A stretch of DNA of 11,057 bases. Origin: JBKPDV01 sp046728075. GTDB lineage: Bacteria; Acidobacteriota; Thermoanaerobaculia; UBA5066; Gp7-AA6. Both the position numbers and the translations under genes were made by a program. Below, piece by piece: positions 1 through 8,139 of this stretch; positions within the stretch are counted from its first letter, which is position 1; each line of letters opens with the position of its first letter. The stretch spans positions 1-11,057 of the forward strand of contig JBKPDV010000300.1 in assembly GCA_046728075.1 (NCBI GenBank). Reading direction: 5' to 3'. The notes under the pieces are model-generated. The model had not been told where the DNA came from, did not search any database, and was given only the letters and a program-made list of their open reading frames with translations.

Positions 1-1
1 A

Positions 2-184
2 GACACGACTTCGATCCGAAAGGGCGTCGCTCCGGGGGAGATGGTCGTAATCGACGGCGTGGACAAGCTGCACGAGGGCTCGAAAGTCGCCGTGCGGCAG
101 CCCGGTCAGAAACCGCCCGAGCCGGGACGGCCCGCCCAGAAGAACGAGAAAGGGAAGCCCAGCAAGCAGAAGAAGCCCTCTTGA
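2..184 (+). CDS. mdtA: RND efflux periplasmic adaptor (MdtA-like membrane fusion protein), 3' end only
   Basis: Only the last 60 codons are present; the 5' part lies outside the window. The reading frame ends at TGA 182-184. Its first half (GVAPGEMVVIDGVDKLHEG) matches the membrane-proximal C-terminal segment of MdtA/AcrA-type adaptors, where a glycine turn and a V-x-DG-x-D/Q-+-L motif precede a G-x-K-V strand. Adaptors of this family join the inner-membrane RND pump to the outer-membrane factor in the periplasm. About 29 residues follow the conserved fold. They form a hydrophilic tail rich in Lys, Pro and Gln, probably disordered. The stop overlaps the TTG start of the next gene by four bases, so the two are very probably cotranscribed and translationally coupled. 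The MdtA assignment rests on this short segment and on the two mdtB/mdtC-type genes that follow; MuxA would be an equally good name. Confidence 0.85.
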   Translation, partial: DTTSIRKGVAPGEMVVIDGVDKLHEGSKVAVRQPGQKPPEPGRPAQKNEKGKPSKQKKPS

Positions 185-3100
185 GCCCCTCCAAGCCCTT
201 CATCCTGCGTCCGATCGCCACGTCGCTCCTGATGGCGGGCCTCTTGATCGCCGGCGCGATCGGATTCCGCCAGCTGCCCGTCTCGGCGCTTCCGCAGGTG
301 GACTACCCGACAATCCAGATCGTGACTTTTTATCCGGGCGCGTCTCCGGATGTCATGGCCTCGGCCGTCACGTCGCCGCTCGAACGTCAATTCGGCCAGC
401 TGCCCGGGTTGAACCAGATGACCTCGGCCAGCTCCGACGGGAGCTCCGTCGTCACCCTGCAGTTCGTTCTGGACCTGAACATCGACGTCGCGGAGCAGGA
501 AGTCCAGGCGGCGATCAACGCGGCGGGCACTTTCCTGCCGCGCGACCTTCCCAATCCTCCCATCTACAGCAAGATCAATCCGGCGGATGCGCCGATCCTG
601 ACGCTCGCGTTGACCTCCGAGACGCTTCCGCTCTCAAAGGTGGAGGATTTTGCCGACACCCGATTCGCTCAGAAAATCGCGCAGCTGCCCGGGGTGGGCC
701 TGGTCTCGATTTCCGGCGGCCAGAAGCCCGCGGTGCGCGTTCAGGTCAATCCCACGGTGCTCTCCTCCTACGGCCTAACCATGGAAGATGTGCGGGCGGC
801 CATCGCCCAGTCCAACGTCAACCAGGCCAAGGGGACCTTCGACGGAAGCCGGCAGTCCTACTCGATCGGCGCCAACGACCAGCTGCTCTCGAGCGATCAG
901 TACCGCCCGCTGATCATCGCGTACCGCAACGGCGCGCCCGTGCGCCTCTCCGACGTCGCCAACGTCATCGACGACACCGAGAACACGAAGCAGGCGGCCT
1001 GGATGAACGACGTGCCGGCGGTGATCTTGAACATCCAGCGGCAGCCGGGGGCCAACATCATCGCGGTTGTCGATCGCGTCAAGGCGCTGCTCCCGCAGCT
1101 GCGCGCGTCTCTCCCCTCGGCCGTGTCGGTGGCCATCCTGACGGACCGCACCATCACGATCCGGGCCTCTGTCAAGGACGTCGAGTTCGAGCTGATGCTG
1201 GTGATCGCTCTCGTCGTCATGGTCATCTTCCTTTTCCTGCGCACGCTCGCGGCCACCGTGATCCCCAGCGTCGCCGTCCCGCTCTCGCTCGTCGGGACAT
1301 TCGGCGCCATGTATCTGCTCGGCTACAGCCTGAACAACCTGACGCTCATGGCCTTGACGATCTCGACGGGCTTCGTCGTGGACGACGCGATCGTGATGAT
1401 CGAGAACATCTCCCGCTACATCGAGGAGGGGATGCCGCCGCTCGAGGCGGCGCTGAAGGGCTCCGAGCAGATCGGTTTCACGATTCTCTCGCTGACGGTC
1501 TCCTTGATCGCAGTGCTCATCCCGCTGCTCTTCATGGGCGACGTCGTCGGCCGCCTCTTCCGCGAGTTCGCCGTGACGCTCTCGGTGACGATTCTGATCT
1601 CTTGCGTGGTGTCGCTGACCTTGACGCCGATGATGTGCGCCAAGCTGCTGCGCCATAAGAAGGAGTCCGAGCAGGGACGCTTCTACAAGATCTCCGAGCG
1701 CGCCTTCCAGAAGGTCATCGACTTCTACGGCCGGACCCTCACCTGGGTCCTGCGCCACCAGCCCGAGACGCTCGCCATCGCGGTCGCGACACTCGTCACG
1801 ACGATCCTGCTCTACATCGTCATCCCCAAGGGGTTCTTCCCCGTTCAGGACACGGGCGTGATTCTCGGCATTTCGGAGGCTTCGCAGACCGTTTCCTTTC
1901 CGGCTATGGCCGAGCGCCAGCGGGCGCTCGCTCGTGTGATCCTGCAGGATCCGGGTGTCGAAAGCCTCTCCTCGTTCATCGGGATCGACGGCACCAACAC
2001 CACGCTGAACAGCGGGCGCATCCAGATCAATCTGAAGCCGCTGAAGGAACGCAAGTCGGACGCCTCCGAGATCATTCGGCGCCTGCAGCCGGAGCTCGCC
2101 AAGGTCGAAGGCGTCACTCTCTTTCTGCAGCCGGTTCAGGACCTGACCGTCGAAGACCGGATCAGCCGGACTCAGTTTCAGTACAGCCTCGAAGATTCGG
2201 ACGCGCGGGAGCTCTCGGTCTGGGTGCCTCGTTTCCTGGCCAAGCTGCAGGCCCTCCCCGAGCTTCGCGACGTCGCGAGCGACCAGCAAAACGGTGGGCT
2301 CGAGGCCCGGCTGGTGGTGGATCGCGTGACGGCCTCGCGGCTGGGGATCACACCCCAGATGCTCGACGACACGCTCTATGACGCCTTCGGCCAGCGGCAG
2401 ATCTCGACGATGTTCACTCAGTTGAATCAGTACCGCGTGGTGCTCGAAGCGCAGCCCGACTTCCGAAGAGGTCCCGAGAGCCTGAACAATATCTACCTGC
2501 GTCCCTCGGCGAGCGCTTCGACGAGCGGCGTCGTCGTTCCCATCGCATCCGGCCCGGGAGCAGCGCCGGCGGCGGGCACCGGAGGGTCCGCGTCATCCGC
2601 GGTTGGAACAACGACTGCTCCCGGCAGCGGCAACGCGCCCACTTCCAGTGGAACCAGTTCTTCTGCGCCGATGGGCACGATCCCGCTTTCGGCCCTGGCG
2701 CGCATCGAGTCCTCCAACGCGCCACTTGCCGTGAACCACCAGGGGCAGTTTCCGGTCGTGACCGTCTCCTTCAACCTCGCTCCCGGCGCGTCGCTCGGCC
2801 AGGCAGTCAAGGCGATCGAGAAGGCCAAGGAGGAGCTCAAGATTCCCGAGAGCGTGCAGGGAAGCTTTCAGGGAACGGCCCAGGCCTTTCGCGCATCTCT
2901 GACCAACGAGGTCTTCCTGATCCTGGCGGCCGTGATCACCGTCTACATCCTGCTCGGCATCCTCTATGAGAGCTACATTCATCCCGTAACGATCCTGTCA
3001 ACGCTTCCGTCGGCGGGCGTGGGCGCCCTGCTGTCTCTGATGATCTGCAAGACGGACTTCTCCGTGATTGCCCTGATCGGAATCATCCTTCTCATCGGCA

Positions 3101-3498
3101 TCGTCGAGAAGAACGCGATCATGATGATCGACTTCGCGCTCGACGCGGAGCGCAAGGAGGGGAAGGAACCGACCGACGCAATCTATCAGGCCGCGCTCCT
3201 GCGCTTCCGGCCGATCCTGATGACGACGATGGCCGCGCTGCTCGCCGGAATCCCGCTCGCGTTGGGCTCGGGAATCGGGGCGGAGCTGCGGCGCCCGCTT
3301 GGCATCGCGATCGTGGGGGGACTGATCTTTTCCCAGATGTTGACGCTCTACACGACCCCTGTGATCTATCTGGCGTTCGATCGACTGGCGCGCCGCATCG
3401 CGAAGAGAAGCGAGACGGGAACTCCCCCCGAGCCGGCGCCGGCTCCGAGTGGCGCCGGGGCGGCCCCGCGGTCCGCGGCCGAGACTCAGACCGCATGA
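181..3498 (+). CDS. mdtB: RND multidrug efflux permease, MdtB type, with low-complexity insertion
   Basis: Inner-membrane proton/drug antiporter of the RND (HAE1) family, 1105 residues against about 1040 for E. coli MdtB. The start is TTG at 181. It overlaps the upstream stop (TTGA) and gives the family N-terminus MSPSKPFILRPIATSLL; the first in-frame ATG would remove part of TM1. Visible layout: TM1 about 10-30, first periplasmic region to about 335, TM2-6 from about 336, TM7 about 531-550, second periplasmic region to about 910, TM8-12 to about 1067. The relay residues are present: D401 and D402 in GFVVDDAIVMIEN, K977 in IVEKNAI, and R1008 in LRFRP. MdtB-type signatures include VDYPTIQ, GASPDVM and DVAEQEVQAAINAA. 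By family knowledge it should form a mixed trimer with MdtC. Two oddities account for the extra length: an uncharged Ser/Gly/Ala insertion at 775-829 and a Pro/Ala-rich cytoplasmic tail of about 35 residues. Confidence 0.95.
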   Translation: MSPSKPFILRPIATSLLMAGLLIAGAIGFRQLPVSALPQVDYPTIQIVTFYPGASPDVMASAVTSPLERQFGQLPGLNQMTSASSDGSSVVTLQFVLDLNIDVAEQEVQAAINAAGTFLPRDLPNPPIYSKINPADAPILTLALTSETLPLSKVEDFADTRFAQKIAQLPGVGLVSISGGQKPAVRVQVNPTVLSSYGLTMEDVRAAIAQSNVNQAKGTFDGSRQSYSIGANDQLLSSDQYRPLIIAYRNGAPVRLSDVANVIDDTENTKQAAWMNDVPAVILNIQRQPGANIIAVVDRVKALLPQLRASLPSAVSVAILTDRTITIRASVKDVEFELMLVIALVVMVIFLFLRTLAATVIPSVAVPLSLVGTFGAMYLLGYSLNNLTLMALTISTGFVVDDAIVMIENISRYIEEGMPPLEAALKGSEQIGFTILSLTVSLIAVLIPLLFMGDVVGRLFREFAVTLSVTILISCVVSLTLTPMMCAKLLRHKKESEQGRFYKISERAFQKVIDFYGRTLTWVLRHQPETLAIAVATLVTTILLYIVIPKGFFPVQDTGVILGISEASQTVSFPAMAERQRALARVILQDPGVESLSSFIGIDGTNTTLNSGRIQINLKPLKERKSDASEIIRRLQPELAKVEGVTLFLQPVQDLTVEDRISRTQFQYSLEDSDARELSVWVPRFLAKLQALPELRDVASDQQNGGLEARLVVDRVTASRLGITPQMLDDTLYDAFGQRQISTMFTQLNQYRVVLEAQPDFRRGPESLNNIYLRPSASASTSGVVVPIASGPGAAPAAGTGGSASSAVGTTTAPGSGNAPTSSGTSSSAPMGTIPLSALARIESSNAPLAVNHQGQFPVVTVSFNLAPGASLGQAVKAIEKAKEELKIPESVQGSFQGTAQAFRASLTNEVFLILAAVITVYILLGILYESYIHPVTILSTLPSAGVGALLSLMICKTDFSVIALIGIILLIGIVEKNAIMMIDFALDAERKEGKEPTDAIYQAALLRFRPILMTTMAALLAGIPLALGSGIGAELRRPLGIAIVGGLIFSQMLTLYTTPVIYLAFDRLARRIAKRSETGTPPEPAPAPSGAGAAPRSAAETQTA
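2503..2667 (+). other. Ser/Gly/Ala/Thr-rich insertion coding segment inside mdtB
   Basis: Codons 775-829 of mdtB encode a low-complexity stretch of Ser, Gly, Ala, Thr and Pro. There is no charged residue from 775 to 840. In the MdtC paralogue the flanking motifs IYVR and PLSA are separated by 7 residues; here IYLR and PLSA are separated by 60, so the insertion is about 53 residues. By my recall of the AcrB domain map it falls near the boundary of the DC docking and PC2 porter subdomains, hence in the periplasm. The frame stays open and codon use resembles the flanks, so it looks like a genuine part of the protein, probably a flexible loop. A short VVVPIAS segment inside it resembles the TIPLSA strand at its end and could be a relic of a small duplication; this is speculative. 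Confidence 0.8.
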
Positions 3499-6400
3499 GC
3501 CTTTCTTCCCCCTTCATCCGTCGGCCGGTGGCGACCAGCCTTCTGACGGTGGCCATCGCGCTCGCGGGGCTCATCGGCTACATGTTCCTCCCGGTCTCGC
3601 CCCTTCCGCAGGTGGAGTTTCCGACGATCAGCGTCCAGGCCGGGCTGCCCGGAGCCAGCCCCGAGACGATGGCTTCTTCCGTCGCCACGCCGCTGGAGCG
3701 CCAGTTCGGGAGGATCGCCGGCATCACGGAGATGACCTCGACCTCCGGGCTTGGGTCGACCAACATCACGATCCAATTCGACCTCTCCCGCAACATCGAC
3801 GCCGCGGCGCGCGACGTCCAGGCGGCGATCAACGCCGCCCGCGGTCAGCTCCCAGCCAACCTGCCGAGCAATCCCTCGTACCGGAAGGTCAATCCCGCCG
3901 ACGCGCCGATCATGCTTATCGCGCTGACTTCCGAGATCGTCGAGCGGCCCAAGATGTACGACATCGCGTCGTCCGTTCTCCAGCAGAAGGTGGCCCAGGT
4001 CCGGGGCGTCGGGCAGGTCTTCGTGGGAGGGGGAGCCCTTCCGGCGGTGCGCGTGGACGTGAACCCGACGATCCTGATCAACAACGGCCTCTCCCTCGAA
4101 GACGTGCGCGCGACGCTCGCCGCCGCCAACGTCAACCGGCCCAAGGGCGCGGTCGGGACCGGCGATCGCAGCTGGGCCCTCTCGACCAACGATCAGCTCT
4201 TCAACGCCGCGGAGTACCAGCCCCTCATCATTCGTTACAGCAGGGGCGCTGCGGTGCGGCTCTCCGACGTCGCGAGCGTGACGGACTCGGTCGAAGACAT
4301 CCGGACGGGAGGCCTTTCCAACGGGAAGCCCGCGGTGCTGCTCGTCATCTTCCGGCAGCCCGGCGCAAACATCATCGACACAGTCGACCGGGTCCAGGCG
4401 CTCGTGCCCCAGCTCCAGGCGTCGATTCCCCCGGCGATCAAGCTCCAGACCGTCATCGACGCCACCCGGACGATTCGCGCGTCGGTCCGGGACGTCGAAA
4501 TCACCCTGCTGGTTTCGATCGCGCTCGTGATCCTCGTCGTCTTCGTTTTCCTCCGGAACGTCCGCTCGACGTTCATCCCGAGCGTGGCCGTGCCGGTCTC
4601 CTTGATCGGAACGTTCGGCGTCATGTATCTGCTCAACTATTCGATCGACAACCTTTCCCTGATGGCGCTGACCATCGCGACCGGCTTCGTCGTGGACGAC
4701 GCGATCGTGGTCATCGAGAACATCACGCGGCATCTGGAAGAGGGGATGACGCCGATGCAGGCGGCCCTTCGCGGAGCTCAGGAGATCGGGTTCACTGTGA
4801 TGTCGATTTCCCTGTCGCTGGTCGCCGTCTTCATCCCGATTCTCCTGATGGGCGGGATCGTCGGCCGCCTCTTCCGGGAGTTCGCCGTCACGCTTTCCGT
4901 CGCGATCGCCGTCTCGCTCGTCATCTCCCTCACCGCGACGCCGATGATGTGCGCGAGACTGCTGAAATCGAAGGCGGAAGAGTCGCACGGCCGGTTCTAC
5001 CGGGCGAGCGAGCGCGGGTTCGCCTGGATCCTTGGGGGTTACGAGAGGTCGCTTGGCTGGGTCCTGAGGCATCAGCGGTTTACGCTGCTGGTCACCCTGG
5101 CAACGATGGCCGCCACGATCTTCCTCTATGCCAAGGTGCCCAAGGGCTTCTTCCCCCAGCAGGACGCCGGGCGGCTGACAGGCACGATCCAGGCCGACCA
5201 GGACACGTCCTTCCAGGCCATGCGGGAGAAGTTGAACGAGTTCGTGACCACGGTCATGAAGGATCCCGACATCGAGAGCGCGAACGGTTTCCTCGGGGGC
5301 GGGACGATCAACTCCGGCCGGATGTTCATCTCCCTGAAGCCCCGCGACAAGCGCAAGGCGACGGCGGATCAGATCATCGCGCGGCTGCGCAGCAAGCTGG
5401 CGCACGTGCCCGGGGCGACGCTGGTCCTGCAGCCGGTTCAGGACGTGCGCACGGGAGGAAGGCCTTCCGCCGCGCAGTATCAGTACACGCTGCAGGGGGA
5501 CAACTCCACGGAGCTGCTCCAGTGGGCGCCGAGAGTGCTCGAGCGGCTGCGCCGGATGCCCGAGCTGACCGACGTCAACAGCGACCAGCAGAACAAGGGG
5601 CTCGAGGCCCGGCTCGTCATCGACCGCGCGACGGCCTCGCGCCTGGGCATCACGCCGCAGATGATCGACGACACGCTCTACGACGCCTTTGGTCAGAGGC
5701 AGGTCTCGACGACCTATACGCAGTTGAACCAGTACCACGTGGTGATGGAAGTGGACCCGCGCTTCTGGCAGAACCCGGACGGCCTGAAATCGATCTATGT
5801 GCGCGCGCGCAGCGGAGAGCTCGCTCCGCTGTCGGCCTTCACTCACTATGAGCCGTCGACGGCGCCGCTCGCGGTCACTCACTCCGGGCAGTTTCCGTCG
5901 GTCACAATCTCCTTCAACCTGCCGGCCGGCGTCGCACTCGGGACCGCCGTCGACGCCATCAATCGCGCCGAGGCGGAGATCCACGTGCCCTCCTCGATTC
6001 GCGGAAACTTCCAGGGGACCGCGCAGGCCTTTCAGGCTTCGCTCGCCAACGAGCCGATTCTGATCGCGGCGGCGCTGCTCGCGGTCTACATCGTGCTCGG
6101 CGTCCTGTACGAAAGCCTGATCCACCCCTTGACGATTCTCTCGACTCTCCCTTCGGCCGGGGTGGGTGCGCTGCTCGCTCTGCTTTTGACAGGCAACGAC
6201 CTCTCCGTCATCGCGCTCATCGGCATCATTCTCCTGATCGGCATCGTGAAGAAAAACGCGATCCTCATGATCGACTTCGCGATCGAGGCGGAGCGCAAGG
6301 AGAAGAAGAGTCCGGAAGAATCGATTTTTCAGGCATGCATCCTGCGGTTCCGCCCCATCACGATGACGACCATGGCGGCCATGCTCGGCGGTTTGCCGCT

Positions 6401-6599
6401 CGCGATCGGCGTGGGCACGGGCGCCGAGCTGCGGCGGCCGCTCGGCATCGCGATCGTCGGGGGGTTGCTCTTCTCGCAGATGTTGACGCTCTACACGACG
6501 CCGGTCGTCTACCTCTATCTCGACAGGTTGCAGCTCCGGTGGAAGGCGTTCCGGCGTCGGCACTTCCGCGGGCACGCGCCGGCGGAATCCGGCGCATGA
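3495..6599 (+). CDS. mdtC: RND multidrug efflux permease, MdtC type
   Basis: Second RND (HAE1) permease, 1034 residues, close to the usual length (E. coli MdtC about 1025). ATG 3495 overlaps the mdtB stop as ATGA and gives the family N-terminus MSLSSPFIRRPVATSLL. MdtC-type signatures separate it from the first permease: PLPQVEFP, GASPETMASSVATPLER, ARDVQAAINAA and YRKVNPADAPIM. Relay residues are D401 and D402 (GFVVDDAIVVIEN), K920 (IVKKNAI) and R951 (LRFRP), so it should be able to take part in proton translocation. Layout is standard: TM1, periplasmic region to about 335, TM2-6, TM7 about 529-546, second periplasmic region, TM8 about 853-875, TM8-12 to the end. It lacks the low-complexity insertion of its neighbour. 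In enterobacteria MdtB and MdtC assemble as a 2:1 heterotrimer; the same is inferred here. E. coli MdtABC substrates include bile salts and novobiocin, but substrates cannot be read from this sequence. Confidence 0.95.
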   Translation: MSLSSPFIRRPVATSLLTVAIALAGLIGYMFLPVSPLPQVEFPTISVQAGLPGASPETMASSVATPLERQFGRIAGITEMTSTSGLGSTNITIQFDLSRNIDAAARDVQAAINAARGQLPANLPSNPSYRKVNPADAPIMLIALTSEIVERPKMYDIASSVLQQKVAQVRGVGQVFVGGGALPAVRVDVNPTILINNGLSLEDVRATLAAANVNRPKGAVGTGDRSWALSTNDQLFNAAEYQPLIIRYSRGAAVRLSDVASVTDSVEDIRTGGLSNGKPAVLLVIFRQPGANIIDTVDRVQALVPQLQASIPPAIKLQTVIDATRTIRASVRDVEITLLVSIALVILVVFVFLRNVRSTFIPSVAVPVSLIGTFGVMYLLNYSIDNLSLMALTIATGFVVDDAIVVIENITRHLEEGMTPMQAALRGAQEIGFTVMSISLSLVAVFIPILLMGGIVGRLFREFAVTLSVAIAVSLVISLTATPMMCARLLKSKAEESHGRFYRASERGFAWILGGYERSLGWVLRHQRFTLLVTLATMAATIFLYAKVPKGFFPQQDAGRLTGTIQADQDTSFQAMREKLNEFVTTVMKDPDIESANGFLGGGTINSGRMFISLKPRDKRKATADQIIARLRSKLAHVPGATLVLQPVQDVRTGGRPSAAQYQYTLQGDNSTELLQWAPRVLERLRRMPELTDVNSDQQNKGLEARLVIDRATASRLGITPQMIDDTLYDAFGQRQVSTTYTQLNQYHVVMEVDPRFWQNPDGLKSIYVRARSGELAPLSAFTHYEPSTAPLAVTHSGQFPSVTISFNLPAGVALGTAVDAINRAEAEIHVPSSIRGNFQGTAQAFQASLANEPILIAAALLAVYIVLGVLYESLIHPLTILSTLPSAGVGALLALLLTGNDLSVIALIGIILLIGIVKKNAILMIDFAIEAERKEKKSPEESIFQACILRFRPITMTTMAAMLGGLPLAIGVGTGAELRRPLGIAIVGGLLFSQMLTLYTTPVVYLYLDRLQLRWKAFRRRHFRGHAPAESGA

Positions 6600-8098
6600 C
6601 GCGGCATCGCGCGGGGCTCGTTCCCGCGGGCGCTCCGCTGGTCGTGATCGGGCTGCTCGCGGCCGGATGCGCCGTCGGGCCCACGTACCGGCGCCCCGAG
6701 GCGTCGATGCCGTCGCGGGCGCCCGCTCTTCCGCCGGAAGGGTTCAAGACAGCCCAGCCTCAGGACGAGGTCCTTCGCGGGCGCTGGTGGGAAATCTTCG
6801 CCGATCCGAAGCTGAACGCCCTCGAGGACCAGATCGACGTCTCCAACCAGAACATCGCGCAGGCCGAGGCGCAGTTCCGTGTCGCGCGCGCGATCGCTCG
6901 AGGATTGCGGGGGGACCTCTTTCCGACGGTCAGCGTCGGCGCTGCGGTGACGCGCTCCAGCGGATCCCGGAGGGCCGGTGCGGCCGCGCCGATCGCCGGG
7001 ACGGTTTACGAGCTCTCCGGAGACGTCTCGTACGAGGTCGACCTGTGGGGGCGCGTGCGCCGGAGCATCGAGGCGGGAGTCGCGAACGCGCAGGCGGCCG
7101 CGGCCGATCTCGAGACCGTGCGGCTGACGATCCATGCGGAGCTCGCGTCGGACTACTTTCAGCTACGCGGGATCGACGCGGAGACGGATCTGCTCGAGAG
7201 TTCGATCGCCGCATACGGGAAAGCGCTTCAGCTCACCATCAACCGGCACGACCAGGGGGTCGTCTCCGGCGTCGACGTGGCGCAGGCGGAGACCCAGCTC
7301 GAGACGACTCGGGCCGCCGCCACGGAATTGAAGCTCGCTCGGGCGCAGCTCGAGCACGCGATCGCGACGCTGCTCGGAAAACCGGCGCAGGACTTCTCGC
7401 TCGAACGCCTGCCCCTGGCCTCGCCGCCGCCCGCCGTTCCCGAAGTCATCGCGTCGCAGCTCCTGGAGCGCCGACCGGACGTGGCGGCCGCGGAGCGGCG
7501 TGTGGCGGCGGCCAACGCGCAGATCGGCGTCGCTCAGGCGGCCTATTTTCCGACGCTCTCTCTGAGCGCGTCGGGAGGCTACGCCGGCTCGGAGATCGCG
7601 CATCTGATCTCGCTGCCCAACCGCTTCTGGTCGATCGGGGCTTCGCTCCTGGAGACGCTCTTTTCCGGCGGGAAGAGGAGGGCGGCCGTGGAACTGGCGA
7701 AAGCCGCCTACGACGTCAACGTCGCGGTCTACCGCGAGCAGGTCCTGACCGCTTTCCAGGAGGTCGAGGACAATCTGACCTCTCTCTCCTTCCTCACCGA
7801 GGAGGCGGCCCAGCAGGGAGCCGCGTCGGAGGCGGCGCTGCGCTTGCTCGCGCTCTCTGAGAACCGGTACCAGGGCGGAATCACGAGTTACCTCGAGGTC
7901 GTCATCGCCCAGACGGCGGCTCTCTCGAGCCAGCGGTCTCTCGTGGAGCTGCAGACTCGCCGCATGACGACCAGCGTCACGCTCGTCAAAGCAGTGGGGG
8001 GAGGCTGGCGCGAGTCGGATCTGCCTTCCGGCTGGACCGCTCTCTCTCGCGCGCCCGCTGCGCCTCCATCCGCTCCAGAAGAGACTCGGGCCCGGTAG
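6596..8098 (+). CDS. Outer-membrane efflux lipoprotein (OprM/NodT-type outer-membrane factor)
   Basis: 500-residue outer-membrane channel of the TolC superfamily, the exit duct of the pump. ATG 6596 overlaps the mdtC stop (ATGA). It yields a lipoprotein signal peptide with lipobox LAAGC, lipidation Cys25, followed by AVGPTYRRPE, the usual start of mature NodT/OprM proteins. Cys25 is the only cysteine. Other family marks are RWWEIF (63-68), the YEVDLWGR motif (146-153), the RRPDV motif (292-296) that opens the second outer-membrane-efflux repeat with its long helices, and GGITSYLEV (about 427-435). Two homologous halves, each with a coiled-coil hairpin and beta-strands, are expected from the family. 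Its place directly after two permeases matches OpmB of muxABC-opmB. The last 20 or so residues are Pro/Ala/Arg-rich and probably disordered. The frame is open further upstream, but earlier starts would lie deep inside mdtC and bury the signal peptide. Confidence 0.94.
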   Translation: MTRHRAGLVPAGAPLVVIGLLAAGCAVGPTYRRPEASMPSRAPALPPEGFKTAQPQDEVLRGRWWEIFADPKLNALEDQIDVSNQNIAQAEAQFRVARAIARGLRGDLFPTVSVGAAVTRSSGSRRAGAAAPIAGTVYELSGDVSYEVDLWGRVRRSIEAGVANAQAAAADLETVRLTIHAELASDYFQLRGIDAETDLLESSIAAYGKALQLTINRHDQGVVSGVDVAQAETQLETTRAAATELKLARAQLEHAIATLLGKPAQDFSLERLPLASPPPAVPEVIASQLLERRPDVAAAERRVAAANAQIGVAQAAYFPTLSLSASGGYAGSEIAHLISLPNRFWSIGASLLETLFSGGKRRAAVELAKAAYDVNVAVYREQVLTAFQEVEDNLTSLSFLTEEAAQQGAASEAALRLLALSENRYQGGITSYLEVVIAQTAALSSQRSLVELQTRRMTTSVTLVKAVGGGWRESDLPSGWTALSRAPAAPPSAPEETRAR

Positions 8099-8108
8099 AC
8101 CCGGATCC

Positions 8109-8125
8109 TTGGCAAGCCGCGTGCA
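8109..8125 (+). promoter_or_regulatory. Possible sigma-54 (RpoN) -24/-12 promoter element
   Basis: The 41-base gap between the efflux operon and the next gene contains TTGGCAAGCCGCGTGCA. It has GG (8111-8112) and GC (8123-8124) exactly 10 bases apart and agrees with the sigma-54 consensus YTGGCACGNNNNTTGCW at all defined positions but two (A for C at 8115, G for T at 8121). Transcription would begin near 8136, only about four bases before the ATG at 8140. That would mean a nearly leaderless message, which counts against it. A match this good is expected roughly once by chance over both strands of the window, but rarely inside so small a gap. I see no Shine-Dalgarno sequence, sigma-70 -10 box or terminator hairpin in this gap. 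Confidence 0.28.
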
Positions 8126-8139
8126 GTTGTCTGCTCGCG

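Noticed and set aside
775..2289. Antisense open frame of about 504 codons within mdtB
   Set aside because: Composition is typical of an antisense shadow (Asp, Arg, Gly, His) and there is no start context. It lies wholly inside a conserved permease gene.
3449..5851. Same-strand open frame of about 800 codons in another phase over mdtC
   Set aside because: Composition is Arg/Pro/Gly/Asp-rich without recognisable motifs. It is a GC-driven shadow of mdtC.
3486..6575. Antisense open frame of about 1029 codons covering nearly all of mdtC
   Set aside because: The translation is rich in Arg, Asp, Gly and His with no domain or membrane pattern. In GC-rich genes the opposite strand often lacks stops, and the sense frame is an unmistakable RND permease.
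6335..6595. Upstream extension of the outer-membrane factor frame into mdtC
   Set aside because: The frame stays open but the added residues look like out-of-frame mdtC. The ATG at 6596 gives a lipoprotein signal with Cys25 at the family position and the same ATGA overlap as mdtB/mdtC.
8109..8114. TTGGCA as a sigma-70 -35 box
   Set aside because: There is no AT-rich -10 sequence 16-18 bases downstream, and one base differs from TTGACA. The sigma-54 reading explains more of the bases.
8099..8139. Rho-independent terminator after the efflux operon
   Set aside because: I found no stable hairpin followed by a T run in the gap. Transcription may continue into the next gene or end by another mechanism.
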